A stretch of 64,000 nt of DNA from Rhynchopus sp. YZ270_cl-10 (Eukaryota > Euglenozoa > Diplonemea > Diplonemida > Diplonemidae): the NCBI GenBank assembly GCA_964035575.1, contig OZ037905.1, positions 397,001 through 461,000 of the forward strand, given 5' to 3'. This document shows positions 39,953 through 49,377 of the stretch, piece by piece (within the stretch, counting starts at the first letter, position 1; every line of letters starts with the position of its first letter). Both the position numbers and the translations under genes were made by a program. Under the pieces are notes generated by a model. It worked only from the letters and a program-made list of their open reading frames with translations. It was not told where the DNA came from and made no database searches.

Positions 39953-41068
39953 TCAAGAGAGGTTTAAGCTGTCAACAATCTCAACACCCTCATCACTGCC
40001 GTACATCACCACACCACCACAGCTGCTGATTGCAAGTCCGTAACTGCACTCGACAACGTCACGGTGCAAGAGTGGCTTCCCTGTTGAAATGGACCACAAA
40101 CACAAGGTATCAGAAGAGTATGCAGCAACAACATAGTTGGACACAGCAACATCCGTCCAGTGTCTGCCAGAGAAGTCTTCAAATACGCGTTCGCGTGTTT
40201 CGATGTTCCAAATGAGCAGACCGTCGAGGCAAGATGCTGCAATGAAACCCTGGTTCGGTGACAATGCCACATCACCAATATGAGAAGGGCAGGTCAGAAC
40301 AAACGACATCTCTGTCGTGCAGTCCCACACAGTGAGTTGGCTGCTCTTCCCAAACATCGCGACCTTGTCCCCTGCCACAACCATGGCGGATACGCCGTCC
40401 GCAATGTGGCTCCATTCATGCACAACATCGCCTGTTGCAATGTTCCACACCTGCAAACCCTTGTTCTTGCACCACGACAACAGCTTTGTTCCACAGGGTG
40501 ACCATGCCGTGCTCTTCCTCTTACCACCTGCACCACCAAAGGAGCGCCTCAATGCACCTGTCTCCACGCGACGCACTTCAGCACGCTGCGTGTACTGGTT
40601 GCCAGAAAACCACTGCGAGTTGACACACGAGATCCACTCACTGCAAGGTGAGAATGCTGGGGTGCAAGAAAAGAGACAGCGGAACAGGCACAGATGCTCA
40701 TGCGTTTCTGTGTGGAAGATGGACAGACCACTCTCGCGATGCATGACTGCAAGGTACCTGTCACACGGGGAGAGTGTGAGCGAGTATATCTCCTTCGAAC
40801 GTGGTATCAGCCCAGGCTTGATGTTGGTCATGTTGATGTTGGCACCAGTGCAGTACAGCTCAACGGCACATCCCTCATCCATCTCCGTGTCGCAGATGCG
40901 CAAGTCGTCGTTGCCGATGTCGCCACCGCCTCTCATCCGCACACCAACATGTCGAGCACGTGGCACGCCAAGCTCCGCAACAAGCTTCCCCTTCACCTGT
41001 TCAAGGGTGTCGCTCCTGTCCACTTCTATCACACAGCTTGCAGACTCGAAGTGTCCTGTGATGTCCAT
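39953..41068 (-). CDS. Ubl-WD40 family protein, copy UW6
   Basis: 371 residues, one of the two longest copies. Head variants EVDRSDTLEQ are unique. An 8-residue repeat-like insert, NMTNIKPG, follows GANI after the head, and blade 2 carries an insert SQWFSGNQYTQ. Copy-specific segments: HRESG (blade 1), CLFSCTPA, HIADGVSA (into blade 4), GKSSQLTVWDCTTEM (blade 4, which lacks the usual DYTTGVEVL), PSHIGD (into blade 5), CLDGLLIW (blade 5), YSSDTLC (blade 6). Blades 3-5 resemble UW8 closely, pointing to exchange between these two. The C terminus is VEIVDSLNLS. Confidence 0.9.
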   Translation of the reverse strand: MDITGHFESASCVIEVDRSDTLEQVKGKLVAELGVPRARHVGVRMRGGGDIGNDDLRICDTEMDEGCAVELYCTGANINMTNIKPGLIPRSKEIYSLTLSPCDRYLAVMHRESGLSIFHTETHEHLCLFRCLFSCTPAFSPCSEWISCVNSQWFSGNQYTQRAEVRRVETGALRRSFGGAGGKRKSTAWSPCGTKLLSWCKNKGLQVWNIATGDVVHEWSHIADGVSAMVVAGDKVAMFGKSSQLTVWDCTTEMSFVLTCPSHIGDVALSPNQGFIAASCLDGLLIWNIETRERVFEDFSGRHWTDVAVSNYVVAAYSSDTLCLWSISTGKPLLHRDVVECSYGLAISSCGGVVMYGSDEGVEIVDSLNLS

Positions 41069-41263
41069 GTTCAGGGGGTGGAACTCTGTTCTGTGGGGAC
41101 AGGTGTGTGGGGAGGGCAGGAAGAAGAGGGGTGGGGTGGTGTTTGTGAAAGGAAACGAGACATGTGCATCTATCTTTACGTATCTTCCTGCGTGGAGTTA
41201 CCCAGGCAAGGTGCAGGAAAGGGAAGCAAAGTTAGATGGCACCTTTCCTTTGTGGAAATGGGT
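41069..41263. other. UW6 leader and UW7 type A 3' flank
   Basis: Conserved acceptor leader (41080-41140) then GAGTTACCCAGGCAAGGTGC flank; two copies are thus packed only 195 bp apart. Confidence 0.7.
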
Positions 41264-42355
41264 TCAAGACAGGTGTGAGATGTCAACAATCTCAACACCC
41301 TCATCCCTGCCATACATTAACACACCACCACAGCTGCTGATCGCAACGCCGTAATTGTTGTCGCCACCAACTTCACGGTGCAAGAGTTGCTTCCCTGTTG
41401 AGATGGACCACAACCAGAATATGTGAGGAGTGTAGAGAGCAACAGTGTCGTTGGACACAGCAACATCTGTCCAGACTTTTTCTATGTTGCTTCCAGATAC
41501 GTCTTCAAATACACATTCACCTGTTTCAATGTTCCAGACACTCACACAGGTGTCCGTACACGCTGCAATGAAACGCTGGTTTGGCGACAGTGCAACATAA
41601 TTAACATCAGAAGTGCATGTAAGAACAAGCACCTCCACCCCTGTCGTGTAGTCCCAGATGGTGACATCTTTGCTGTTGTTGCCAAACATCGCCACCTTGT
41701 CGCCTGCCACAACCATCACGTACATGCACACAATGTGGTCCCATTCATGCACAACAACGCCTGTTGCAATGTCCCACACCTGCAAACCCTTGTTCCTGCA
41801 GCACGACAACAGCTTTGTTCCACAGGGTGACCATGCCGTGGTCTTCCTCTCATCACCTTCATCTCCAAAGGAGTGCTTCAATGCACCTGTCTTCACGTCA
41901 CGAACTTCAGCACACTGCGTGTCCTTGTTGGCGGATGAGATCCATTGACTGCAAGGTGAGAAGGATGGGTTAGAATAATCGTCGCAAGGCAGGTGACACA
42001 AAAACGCACGTGTTTCTGTGTCGAAGATGGCCGTATCTTGCTCATGTATCACTGCAAGGTACCTGTCACACGGGGAGAGTGTGAGCGACTGTGCGCCCTC
42101 CGAAGGTATCACCCCAGGAGTGATGTTGGCACCAGTGCAGTACAGCTCAACGGCACATCCCTCATCCATCTCCGTGTCGCAGATGCGCAAGTCGTCGTTG
42201 CCGATGTCGCCACCGCCTCTCATCCGCACACCAACATGCCGAGCACGTGGCACGCCAAGCTCCGCAACAAGCTTCCCCTTCACCTGTGCAAGGGTGGCGC
42301 TCCTGTCCACTTCTATCACACAGCTTGCAGACTCGAAGTGTCCTGTGATGTCCAT
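41264..42355 (-). CDS. Ubl-WD40 family protein, copy UW7
   Basis: 363 residues, start at the invariant head (34 more upstream codons open but rejected). Copy-specific segments: IHEQDTA (blade 1), CDDYSNPS (into blade 2), HIVCMYV (into blade 4), GNNSKD (blade 4), TSDVNY (into blade 5), CTDTCVSVW (blade 5), a longer DVSGSNIEKVWTD (into blade 6), TPHIFWLW (blade 6) and EVGGDNNY (into blade 7). Turns DTETRAF, IATGVV, YTTGVEV, IETGEC, ISTGKQ are conserved. Pairs with UW9 in several loops. Confidence 0.9.
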   Translation of the reverse strand: MDITGHFESASCVIEVDRSATLAQVKGKLVAELGVPRARHVGVRMRGGGDIGNDDLRICDTEMDEGCAVELYCTGANITPGVIPSEGAQSLTLSPCDRYLAVIHEQDTAIFDTETRAFLCHLPCDDYSNPSFSPCSQWISSANKDTQCAEVRDVKTGALKHSFGDEGDERKTTAWSPCGTKLLSCCRNKGLQVWDIATGVVVHEWDHIVCMYVMVVAGDKVAMFGNNSKDVTIWDYTTGVEVLVLTCTSDVNYVALSPNQRFIAACTDTCVSVWNIETGECVFEDVSGSNIEKVWTDVAVSNDTVALYTPHIFWLWSISTGKQLLHREVGGDNNYGVAISSCGGVLMYGRDEGVEIVDISHLS

Positions 42356-42725
42356 GTTCAGGGGGTGTGGCTCTGTTCTGTGGGGACAGGTGTGTGGGGA
42401 GGGCAGGAAGAAGAGGGGTGGGGTGGTGTTTGTGAAGGAAACGAGATGTGTTGTCATTTTTTTATTGTCCCGTTGTCAAAATCTCTTTGAAAATGCTGCC
42501 ACACAGTTCAGTACACACTGTATTGCCAAAGCCCCGACCTGCCGCAAACCTCGCATATTATTAACCAACCTGCCCTCCCTAAAGCACTGCCTTTGTCAAG
42601 GCAATTCGTACCGAAACGAGTTCAGGCAGTCATCAGCTAACCAAACCAGAAACTATATTCTTCACAACACGGTATTCTGCTGTCCATTCAAAGTAGAACA
42701 GCGAATGTGGCTGCAGTCGTGCAAT
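42356..42725. other. UW7 leader and UW8 type B 3' flank
   Basis: Acceptor leader to 42440, then a short match to the 1043 repeat (TTGTCAAAATCTCTTTG at 42473) and the type B flank (AGGCAATTCGTACCGAAACG; TTCAGGCAGTCATCAGCTAA) as in UW4. Confidence 0.65.
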
Positions 42726-43808
42726 TCAAGACAGGTGTGAGATGTCAACAATCTCAACACCCTTATCACCGCCGTACATCAACACACCACTGCAGCTGCT
42801 GATTGCAAGACCGAAAGAACCGCTCTCCACAAAATCACGACGTAACAGTTGCTTCCCTGTTGAGATGGACCACGCACAGAATACGTCAGCAGAGAAGACA
42901 GCAACAACGTCGTTGGACACAGCAACATCCGTCCAGTGTCTTCCAGAGAAGTCTTCAAATACGCGTTCACCTGTTTCAATGTTCCAAATGAGCACACCGT
43001 CGGGGTAACACGCTGCAGTGAAACGCTGGTTTGGTGTCAGTGCCACATAACCAACATTCGCAGGGCATGTAAGAACAAACAACATCTCTGTCGTGCAGTC
43101 CCACACAGTGAAGTGGCTGCTCTTCCCAAACATCGCGACCTTGTCACCTGCCACAACCATGGCGGATACGCCGTCCGCAATGTGGCCCCATTCATGCACA
43201 ACATCGGCAGTTGCAATGTTCCACACCTGCAAACCCTTGTTCTTGCACCACGACAACAGCTTTGTTCCACAGGGTGACCATGCCGTGGTCTTCCTCTCAT
43301 CACCTTCATCTCCAAAGGAGTGCTTCAATGCACCTGTCTTCACGTCATGAACTTCAGCACACTGTGTGTTCTTGTTGAGACATGAGATCCACTCACTGCA
43401 AGGTGAGAAGGATGGGTTAGAATTGTAGTCGCAAAGAAATGCGCACAGATAGTTGTGTGTTTCCGTGTGGAAGATGGACACACCATTCCCGCGATCCATG
43501 ACTGCAAGGTACCTGTCACACGGCGAGAGTGTGAGGGAGTATGTGTCCTTCGAACGTGGTATCACCCCAGGAGTGATGTTGGCACCAGTGCAGTACAGCT
43601 CAACGGCACATCCCTCATCCATCTCCGTGTCGCAGATGCGCAAGTCGTCGTTGCCGATGTCGCCACCGCCTCTCATCCGCACACCAACATGCCGAGCACG
43701 TGGCACGCCAAGCTCCGCAACAAGCTTCCCCTTCACCTGTGCAAGGGTGGCGCTCCTGTCCACTTCTATCACACAGCTTGCAGACTCGAAGTGTCCTGTG
43801 ATGTCCAT
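42726..43808 (-). CDS. Ubl-WD40 family protein, copy UW8
   Basis: 360 residues. Common head form. Copy-specific segments: DRGNG (blade 1), NYLCAFLCDYNSNPS (into blade 2), HIADGVSA (into blade 4, as UW6), GKSSHFTVWDCTTEM (blade 4, as UW6), PANVGY (into blade 5), YPDGVLIW (blade 5), FSADVFCAW (blade 6), FVESGSF (into blade 7). The shared blade 3-4 stretch with UW6, including the nucleotide sequence GGCGGATACGCCGTCCGCAA, marks a recent conversion tract. C terminus VEIVDISHLS. Upstream leader shared with UW2 for about 150 bp. Confidence 0.9.
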   Translation of the reverse strand: MDITGHFESASCVIEVDRSATLAQVKGKLVAELGVPRARHVGVRMRGGGDIGNDDLRICDTEMDEGCAVELYCTGANITPGVIPRSKDTYSLTLSPCDRYLAVMDRGNGVSIFHTETHNYLCAFLCDYNSNPSFSPCSEWISCLNKNTQCAEVHDVKTGALKHSFGDEGDERKTTAWSPCGTKLLSWCKNKGLQVWNIATADVVHEWGHIADGVSAMVVAGDKVAMFGKSSHFTVWDCTTEMLFVLTCPANVGYVALTPNQRFTAACYPDGVLIWNIETGERVFEDFSGRHWTDVAVSNDVVAVFSADVFCAWSISTGKQLLRRDFVESGSFGLAISSCSGVLMYGGDKGVEIVDISHLS

Positions 43809-44078
43809 GTTCTGTGGGTGTAACTCTGTTCTGTGGGGACAGGTGTGTGGGGAGGGCAGGAAGAAGAGGGGTGGGGTGGTGTTTGTGAAGGAAACGAGAT
43901 GTGTTGTCATTTGCAAAAACAAGAGAGATAACTCCTCGCCCAGTTAGAGGTCCTCCCACCTTTCCACACCACGATGGGTCTGCGCAAAAGCCACAGCGGA
44001 ACGGCGCAGTCCTCCGTGACCACCACAGCTGGGGGCAAGGAAAAATCATTATCACAAACGCGACTGTCGCAGTTGTTC
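43809..44078. other. UW8 leader and upstream block
   Basis: Acceptor leader plus the block shared with 2797-2960, then DNA (CCACCACAGCTGGGGGCAAG) homologous to 46072-46137 upstream of UW9. No gene seen. Confidence 0.6.
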
Positions 44079-44363
44079 CTGCGCATTAAAGCACGCGACG
44101 TTTCAGTTTGCGAGGATCTCAGTGAAGTAGACAGGGGAAAACAGAGCAGGGAGGGAGGAGGTGCATTTTCGTCCGGATTGACAAAAAAAATACAATAAAG
44201 AAGACCCCGTGTCGGTCGGGGCTAACAAACTCTGTAAAAAGCGAAATGAGTTTGCTTGCTATAGTTGATCGTTTATGTTTTGTTTTGTTGTTTCCCGTTT
44301 TGTTTCTTCCTTTTGTACCAACCCCCCATACCCCAATGTGTGATCTGCTGTTTCGTTCTATTG
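44079..44363. repeat. Duplicated 285-bp block next to the Mak11 fragment (copy A)
   Basis: Nearly identical to 46138-46426. Contains ACCCCGTGTCGGTCGGGG, a CCCCG/CGGGG hairpin, and a T-rich tract. Copy B lies 3' of the intact Mak11-like gene, copy A 3' of its fragment, so both come from one duplicated segment. Confidence 0.85.
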
Positions 44364-44373
44364 GTTATTCTCA

Positions 44374-44783
44374 AGCAATCCAATCGTGTGTCTGATAAAT
44401 CTGAATCATCCCGGTTGACGTCGCGCACAGTACATTCGCTTCGTCCATGATCTTCATGATCGTTGGTGTCCCCTCTGACCCGCAGGTTCCTACATCAGTC
44501 ATGCGCTTGCCATTGAAAATGTTAATCCCTTCGTCGCTTGCGCCACTCAAAATCCATTTTTCGGACTGTGCGACCGAAGAGATGTAGCCCTGGTGCGGCT
44601 TGACGGCAAAGGTAGGGGTAAGGTTTTGTTTGACAGGGTTGAACCGGAACCCTGCCACCGAGCCGTCATAGGTCCCAGCCACAATGAAGACAGACGATTT
44701 GACAAGATCTTCCGGACGAGGCTCGCGCTTCGCAACCTTCTTCTTGGGTGCAACGGTGGTGACGCGCTTAGGGGCTTTGTACT
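44374..44783 (-). pseudogene. Fragment of the Mak11/PAK1IP1-like gene
   Basis: About 408 bp, apparently identical to 48748-49153 of the intact gene, covering residues about 75-209 (GTYDGSVAGFRFNPVKQNLT to YQTHDWI). It has neither the gene's start nor its end: the left edge joins directly to the 3' flank block at 44363 and the right edge to the UW9 3' flank at 44784. Absence of changes means the duplication is recent. Confidence 0.92.
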
Positions 44784-44882
44784 AGGTCATCAGGTACCCA
44801 AATCAGAAACTATGTCATTCGCAACACGGTCTAATGCTATCCATTTAAAGGAGAAAAGCGAATGCGGCTGCAGTCGTGCAAT

Positions 44883-45971
44883 TCAAGATAGGTGTGAGAT
44901 GTCAACAATCTCAACACCATAGCTTCCGTACATCACCACACCACCACAGCTGCTGATTGCAACACCGTAATTGGTTACGCCAACGTCACGGTGCAAAAGC
45001 TGCTTCCCTGTTGAGATGGACCACATAAAGAATTTTTGAGAAGTGTAGAGGACAACTGTGTCGTTGGACACAGCAACATCAATCCAGCTTTTCTCTGAGT
45101 TCCTTACCGAGTTGTGTTCAAATACACACTCACCTGTTTCGATGTTCCAGACACGCACACAGGTGTCCGAACACGCTGCAATGAAACGCTGGTTTGGTGT
45201 CAGTGCCACATAATCAACATCATAAGGGCATGTAAGAACAAGCACCTTCACCCCTGTCGTGTAGTCCCAGATGGTGACATCTTTGCTGTTGTTGATAAAC
45301 ATCGCCACCTTGTCGCCTGCCACAACCATCACGTACAAGCACACAATGTGGCTCCATTCATGCACAAGAACACCTGTTGCAATGTCCCACACCTGCAAAC
45401 CCTTGTTCCTGCAGCACGACAACAGCTTTGTTCCACAGGGTGACCACGCCGTGGTCTTCCTCTCATCACCTTCATCTCCAAAGGAGTGCTTCAATGCACC
45501 TGTCTTCACGTCATGAACTTCAATACACTTCGTATCCTCGTTGACACACGAGATCCACTCACTGCAAGGTGAGAATACGGGGTTCACAGAATAGTCGCAA
45601 GGGAAACTGCACAGATGCTTGTGTGTTTCCGTGTCGAAGATGGCCGTATCTTTCTCATGTGTCACTGCAAGGTACCTGTCACACGGGGAGAGTGTGAGCG
45701 ACTGTGCTTCCTCCGAACCTTGTATCACCCCAGGAGAGATGTTGGCACCAGTGCAGTACAGCTCAACGGCACATCCCTCATCCATCTCCGTGTCGCAGAT
45801 GCGCAAGTCGTCGTTGCCGATGTCGCCACCGCCTCTCATCCGCACACCAACATGCCGAGCACGTGGCACGCCAAGCTCCGCAACAAGCTTCCCCTTCACC
45901 TGTGCAAGGGTGGCGCTCCTGTCCACTTCTATCACACAGCTTGCAGACTCGAAGTGTCCTGTGATGTCCAT
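44883..45971 (-). CDS. Ubl-WD40 family protein, copy UW9
   Basis: 362 residues from MDITGHF; 106 further upstream codons are open but run through the acceptor tract and the duplicated block, so are rejected. Copy-specific segments: THEKDTA (blade 1), CDYSVNPV (into blade 2), HIVCLYV (into blade 4), INNSKD (blade 4), PYDVDY (into blade 5), CSDTCVRVW (blade 5), HNSVRNSEKSWID (into blade 6), TSQKFFMW (blade 6), DVGVTNY (into blade 7). Blade 7 is one residue short (MYGSYGVEIV). Closest to UW7. Confidence 0.9.
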   Translation of the reverse strand: MDITGHFESASCVIEVDRSATLAQVKGKLVAELGVPRARHVGVRMRGGGDIGNDDLRICDTEMDEGCAVELYCTGANISPGVIQGSEEAQSLTLSPCDRYLAVTHEKDTAIFDTETHKHLCSFPCDYSVNPVFSPCSEWISCVNEDTKCIEVHDVKTGALKHSFGDEGDERKTTAWSPCGTKLLSCCRNKGLQVWDIATGVLVHEWSHIVCLYVMVVAGDKVAMFINNSKDVTIWDYTTGVKVLVLTCPYDVDYVALTPNQRFIAACSDTCVRVWNIETGECVFEHNSVRNSEKSWIDVAVSNDTVVLYTSQKFFMWSISTGKQLLHRDVGVTNYGVAISSCGGVVMYGSYGVEIVDISHLS

Positions 45972-46137
45972 GTTCAGGGGGTGTGACTCTGTTCTGTGGG
46001 GACAGGTGTGTGGGGAGGGCAGGAAGAAGAGGGGTGGGGTGGTGTTTGTGAAAGGAAACGAGACATGCGCATCTATCCACCCCACAGCTGAGAGCAAGAA
46101 AGAATCATCACCACATACACGATGTAGCAGTTGTTGC
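45972..46137. other. UW9 leader
   Basis: Acceptor leader to about 46060, then DNA homologous to the block upstream of UW8. Confidence 0.6.
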
Positions 46138-46426
46138 TGCGCATTACGGTACGCGACGTTTTTTTCAGTTTGCGAGGATCTCAGTGAAGTAGACAGGGGA
46201 AAACAGAGCAGGGAGGGAGGAGGTGCATTTTCGTCCGGATTGACAAAAAAATACAATAAAGAAGACCCCGTGTCGGTCGGGGCTAACAAACTCTGTAAAA
46301 AGCGAAATGAGTTTGCTTGCTATAGTTGATCGTTTATGTTTTGTTTTGTTGTTTCCCGTTTTGTTTCTTCCTTTTGTACCAACCCCCCATACCCCAATGT
46401 GTGATCTGCTGTTTCGTTCTATTGGC
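46138..46426. repeat. Duplicated 285-bp block (copy B)
   Basis: See copy A at 44079. Its right edge is interrupted by the insertion of a CAGGG element at 46439. Confidence 0.85.
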
Positions 46427-46438
46427 TTTTATCCAAAT

Positions 46439-47038
46439 CAGGGAAATAGCTTGGGAACTTTTGCTGGTTTCAAAACCAGAACGAGCTGGTTTACTGGTTT
46501 GGGGAAAAATAAAATAAAAAAGTGGGATTCAGGATTCAGTTTTTCGTCGCCCCCGCACCACTTCCCCACTCACAGAAGAAAGCCTCACACGTAAGCGAAC
46601 CCTAAAAAGGGTTCATTAAGTGACTCTGTGGTGTAAAAAGCTGCATGTTTTGCACTATACCCTAATTTTTTTCGCCTGCGGCGCCACTTTATATTATTTT
46701 TTATGTCTTCGGGAACCTCCTTGCATTTTGCAGCCACAAATGCAACTTGACCAAGGCTGCAAAAAGTTGACCGTTTTTTCAAAATGACCCATCGTTGCAA
46801 CAGCCCCTGTTTCTGGAAGACTGTACTTAGTGGAACGTAAGGTGCAAGACCAAGCTCCTTTAACACAGGATTATATTCCATTTTCTTTCTTGTCTCGCAA
46901 AATTTACCCTTTGCCTCCACTTTATGGTTGGCAGGGAGGCGCGCGCGAAGCCGACGACCGCTTTCAACCGGGGAAATTTTTTTCTAAACCAGCAAACCAG
47001 CAACATTCGAAAAGTGCACCTTTCAAGCTACTACCCTG
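46439..47038. mobile_element. hAT-like MITE, family B copy 1 (600 bp)
   Basis: Ends CAGGGAAATAGCTTG and complement of CAGGGTAGTAGCTTG, with perfect 8-bp duplication ATCCAAAT (46431-46438, 47039-47046). Almost identical to copy 2 at 55819-56418, also exactly 600 bp. No transposase. Lies just 3' of the Mak11-like gene. Confidence 0.93.
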
Positions 47039-47076
47039 ATCCAAATGTAAAAAGAAAAAAATAAAGAGAAGTTGAA

Positions 47077-47116
47077 AGTACAAACGCCTCACCGTTCATC
47101 GGCGGACGCAGGCACT
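47077..47116 (-). ncRNA. Candidate hairpin element, M2 family copy l
   Basis: TTTTTTTGGAG then TGCCTGCGTCCGCC...GGTGAGGCG...GTACTTTC: AGTGC/GTACT and GCCT/AGGC pairings. It overlaps a possible alternative last exon of the Mak11-like gene. Confidence 0.4.
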
Positions 47117-47148
47117 CCAAAAAAAGAAAAAAAAAAGGGGGGTGTGTT

Positions 47149-49377
47149 CACCTCCACAATGCGCTGACTGTGGTGAACCTCGCCCCTTGGGGAAGGCGAA
47201 CGGCCTCCGTGAGCGGCGAATTCCCGTTGCAGTTCCAAACCTGTTAACAAAAAAAAAATAAACCGTGTAGTCAGCGTCACGCCTACCATGGTAGGTTACC
47301 AGGCCTTTTGCTAACGTTGGGATTTTCCCCCTGAATGGCATGATGGTCAAAAAAAAATAATTTCCTGGAAAAAAAGTACATTCCGAGCTTTCCCACCTGG
47401 TGAAAGCGGTCGTCGCGCGCTTCGCGCGCGCCTCCCTGCCAGCCACAGGGTGGAGAGGCGAAGGGTCAGCTTTGCGAGATAACAAAAAAACGGAATCTAA
47501 TCCTTTATTAACGGCGCTTGGTCTTGCGCCTTACGTACACTAACCGTACAAAATCAATACGTCTTCCAGAAGCAGGGGCTGTTGCAACGGTTGGGTCACT
47601 TTGAACTAAAAATGGTCAAACTTTTGCAGCTTGAGTCAAGTTTCATTTTTGGCTGTAAAATGCAAGGGAATCCCCCTAGACATTGTAAAATGGCACCGTA
47701 GGCAGGAAGAAAATGGCGTACAGCGCGAGCGAAGCGAGCGGAATTTTTTTTGAGGTATACCTCCGCGAGCGCAGCGAGCAGAAAAATTTTAAGGTGCCAT
47801 CATGCCATCATGCCATCTGGGGGGAAATCCCCAGGTGATGGATAGCGAAAGCCTTGCCCCACCACCCCCCGTGGCATGATGGTGGCATGATGGAAAAAAA
47901 AATAAAAAACGCCCAAAAACGTGGCATGATGGCATGATGGTTAGCAAAAGGCCTGGTAGGTTACAGTGAAAAAAAAAAAAATAAATAAATAAATAAAGGT
48001 TGAGAAAGATAAAGCCTTGCTGTGCTTAGTCAAATCAAAAGGCTCATCATTGCAATACCCCCAATGGGAGTAATTGATGCTAGCACTCTCTTTGGTCAAT
48101 GTTTAAAATTTGGTACTCCTCATTTTGCGTACTTATTGCGCACGTTGTGCACGAAAAAAAAAAATACAGGAATACCCTATATTGCGTACTTGTTGCGTAC
48201 TTAGTGCGTAGTTGTTGCGTACTTGGTATTTTTTATTCAGGAGCACCAAAATTACAAAAAAAAAAACTCATACCACAAGGTTGCCTGCGGAACAAACTGA
48301 CACGACGAAATCTTCCCCTTCTTCATGAGCGAAAGACATGGATCTGACGCGCGCAGGGTGGGCTGCTGGGATGGCCCACTTTTGGGTAAACCCTGTTGTG
48401 ACATCGAGACAGACGATGGATCCATCCTCAAGCCCAAAGAGGAAGGCATCCTCGACAAGCTCCACGGAACAGGCCTCCTCTGGGAGCTTGTGCTCGGCAA
48501 GCTGCTCACCTTGCATGTTGTAGAGTAGCGCCTTCTGTTTGCAGACCAGGAAGTATCCAGACCCGTCAGGGAGGAAGCGTGCATGCGACGCAGAGAAGTC
48601 GAGCTTGACCTGCAGCACCAGTTTGCATTTGTTGAAATCCCACAGCTTCAAAAAGTTGTCCTCCCCCACCGTTACCGCAAGGCTGCTGTTTGGGTGCAGC
48701 GCAAGGTCGTTGATCTCCCTTCTGTGTCCCTGCTCCTTCCAAATAGTAATCCAATCGTGTGTCTGATAAATCTGAATCATCCCGGTTGACGTCGCGCACA
48801 GTACATTCGCTTCGTCCATGATCTTCATGATCGTTGGTGTCCCCTCTGACCCGCAGGTTCCTACATCAGTCATGCGCTTGCCATTGAAAATGTTAATCCC
48901 TTCGTCGCTTGCGCCACTCAAAATCCATTTTTCGGACTGTGCGACCGAAGAGATGTAGCCCTGGTGCGGCTTGACGGCAAAGGTAGGGGTAAGGTTTTGT
49001 TTGACAGGGTTGAACCGGAACCCTGCCACCGAGCCGTCATAGGTCCCAGCCACAATGAAGACAGACGATTTGACAAGATCTTCCGGACGAGGCTCGCGCT
49101 TCGCAACCTTCTTCTTGGGTGCAACGGTGGTGACGCGCTTAGGGGCTTTGTACTGCTTGAGAATCGACTTCAGGGGTGCGTCGTCCTCAACCTTGGTCTT
49201 CTGCTCCTTTTTCCGTGAAGGGGTCGGTGCAGCAGCGGACACCTCCAGCGGGGGGGATGATGGCGGGGTGGTTGCGACTGCGGCAGGGGAGGAGGAGGGT
49301 GACGCTGCTGCTGCGGGCTTGCGCTTTTTGATGACCCGCCGCACAACCCGCTTCTTAGGTGCGTTTTGTGTTTTCAT
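47149..49377 (-). CDS. PAK1IP1: Mak11 / PAK1IP1-like WD40 ribosome-biogenesis protein, two or three exons
   Basis: Exon 1 48274-49377 and exon 2 beginning 47240, joined across a GTATGAG...TTAACAG intron of 1,033 nt, turn SAGNLV into SAGNLVVWNCNG, completing a WD40 blade. The frame may stop at once (LWR, stop at 47149) or splice from a GTGAAC donor at 47151 to 47114, giving SALWSACVRR and a stop at 47096. Total about 398-403 residues. A basic N tail (KKRVVRRVIKKRKP, nuclear) precedes seven blades from about residue 105 (AGTYDGSVAGFRF, SGASDEGINIFNGK, LALHPNSSLAVTVGEDNFLK, AHPARVRSMSF, ARFTTVSALW), matching Mak11/PAK1IP1, a 60S assembly factor. Intron 1 carries a CAGG element. A 408-bp piece of exon 1 is duplicated at 44374. 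Confidence 0.85.
47300..47955. mobile_element. CAGG-ended MITE in intron 1 of the Mak11-like gene (656 bp)
   Basis: Perfect 16-bp inverted ends CAGGCCTTTTGCTAAC / GTTAGCAAAAGGCCTG with a 9-bp direct repeat GTAGGTTAC on each side (8 bp if one terminal base is assigned to the element). Its interior at 47385-47690 is a diverged inverted relative of family B (GTTGCAACAGCCCC on the minus strand). Also has GGCATGATGG repeats near its right end. Confidence 0.9.

Noticed and set aside
42356-42457. N-terminal extensions such as FTNTTPPLFFLPSPHTCPHR on family members
   Set aside because: They are translations of the pyrimidine tract and acceptor; length and content vary among copies, while MDITGHF is constant.
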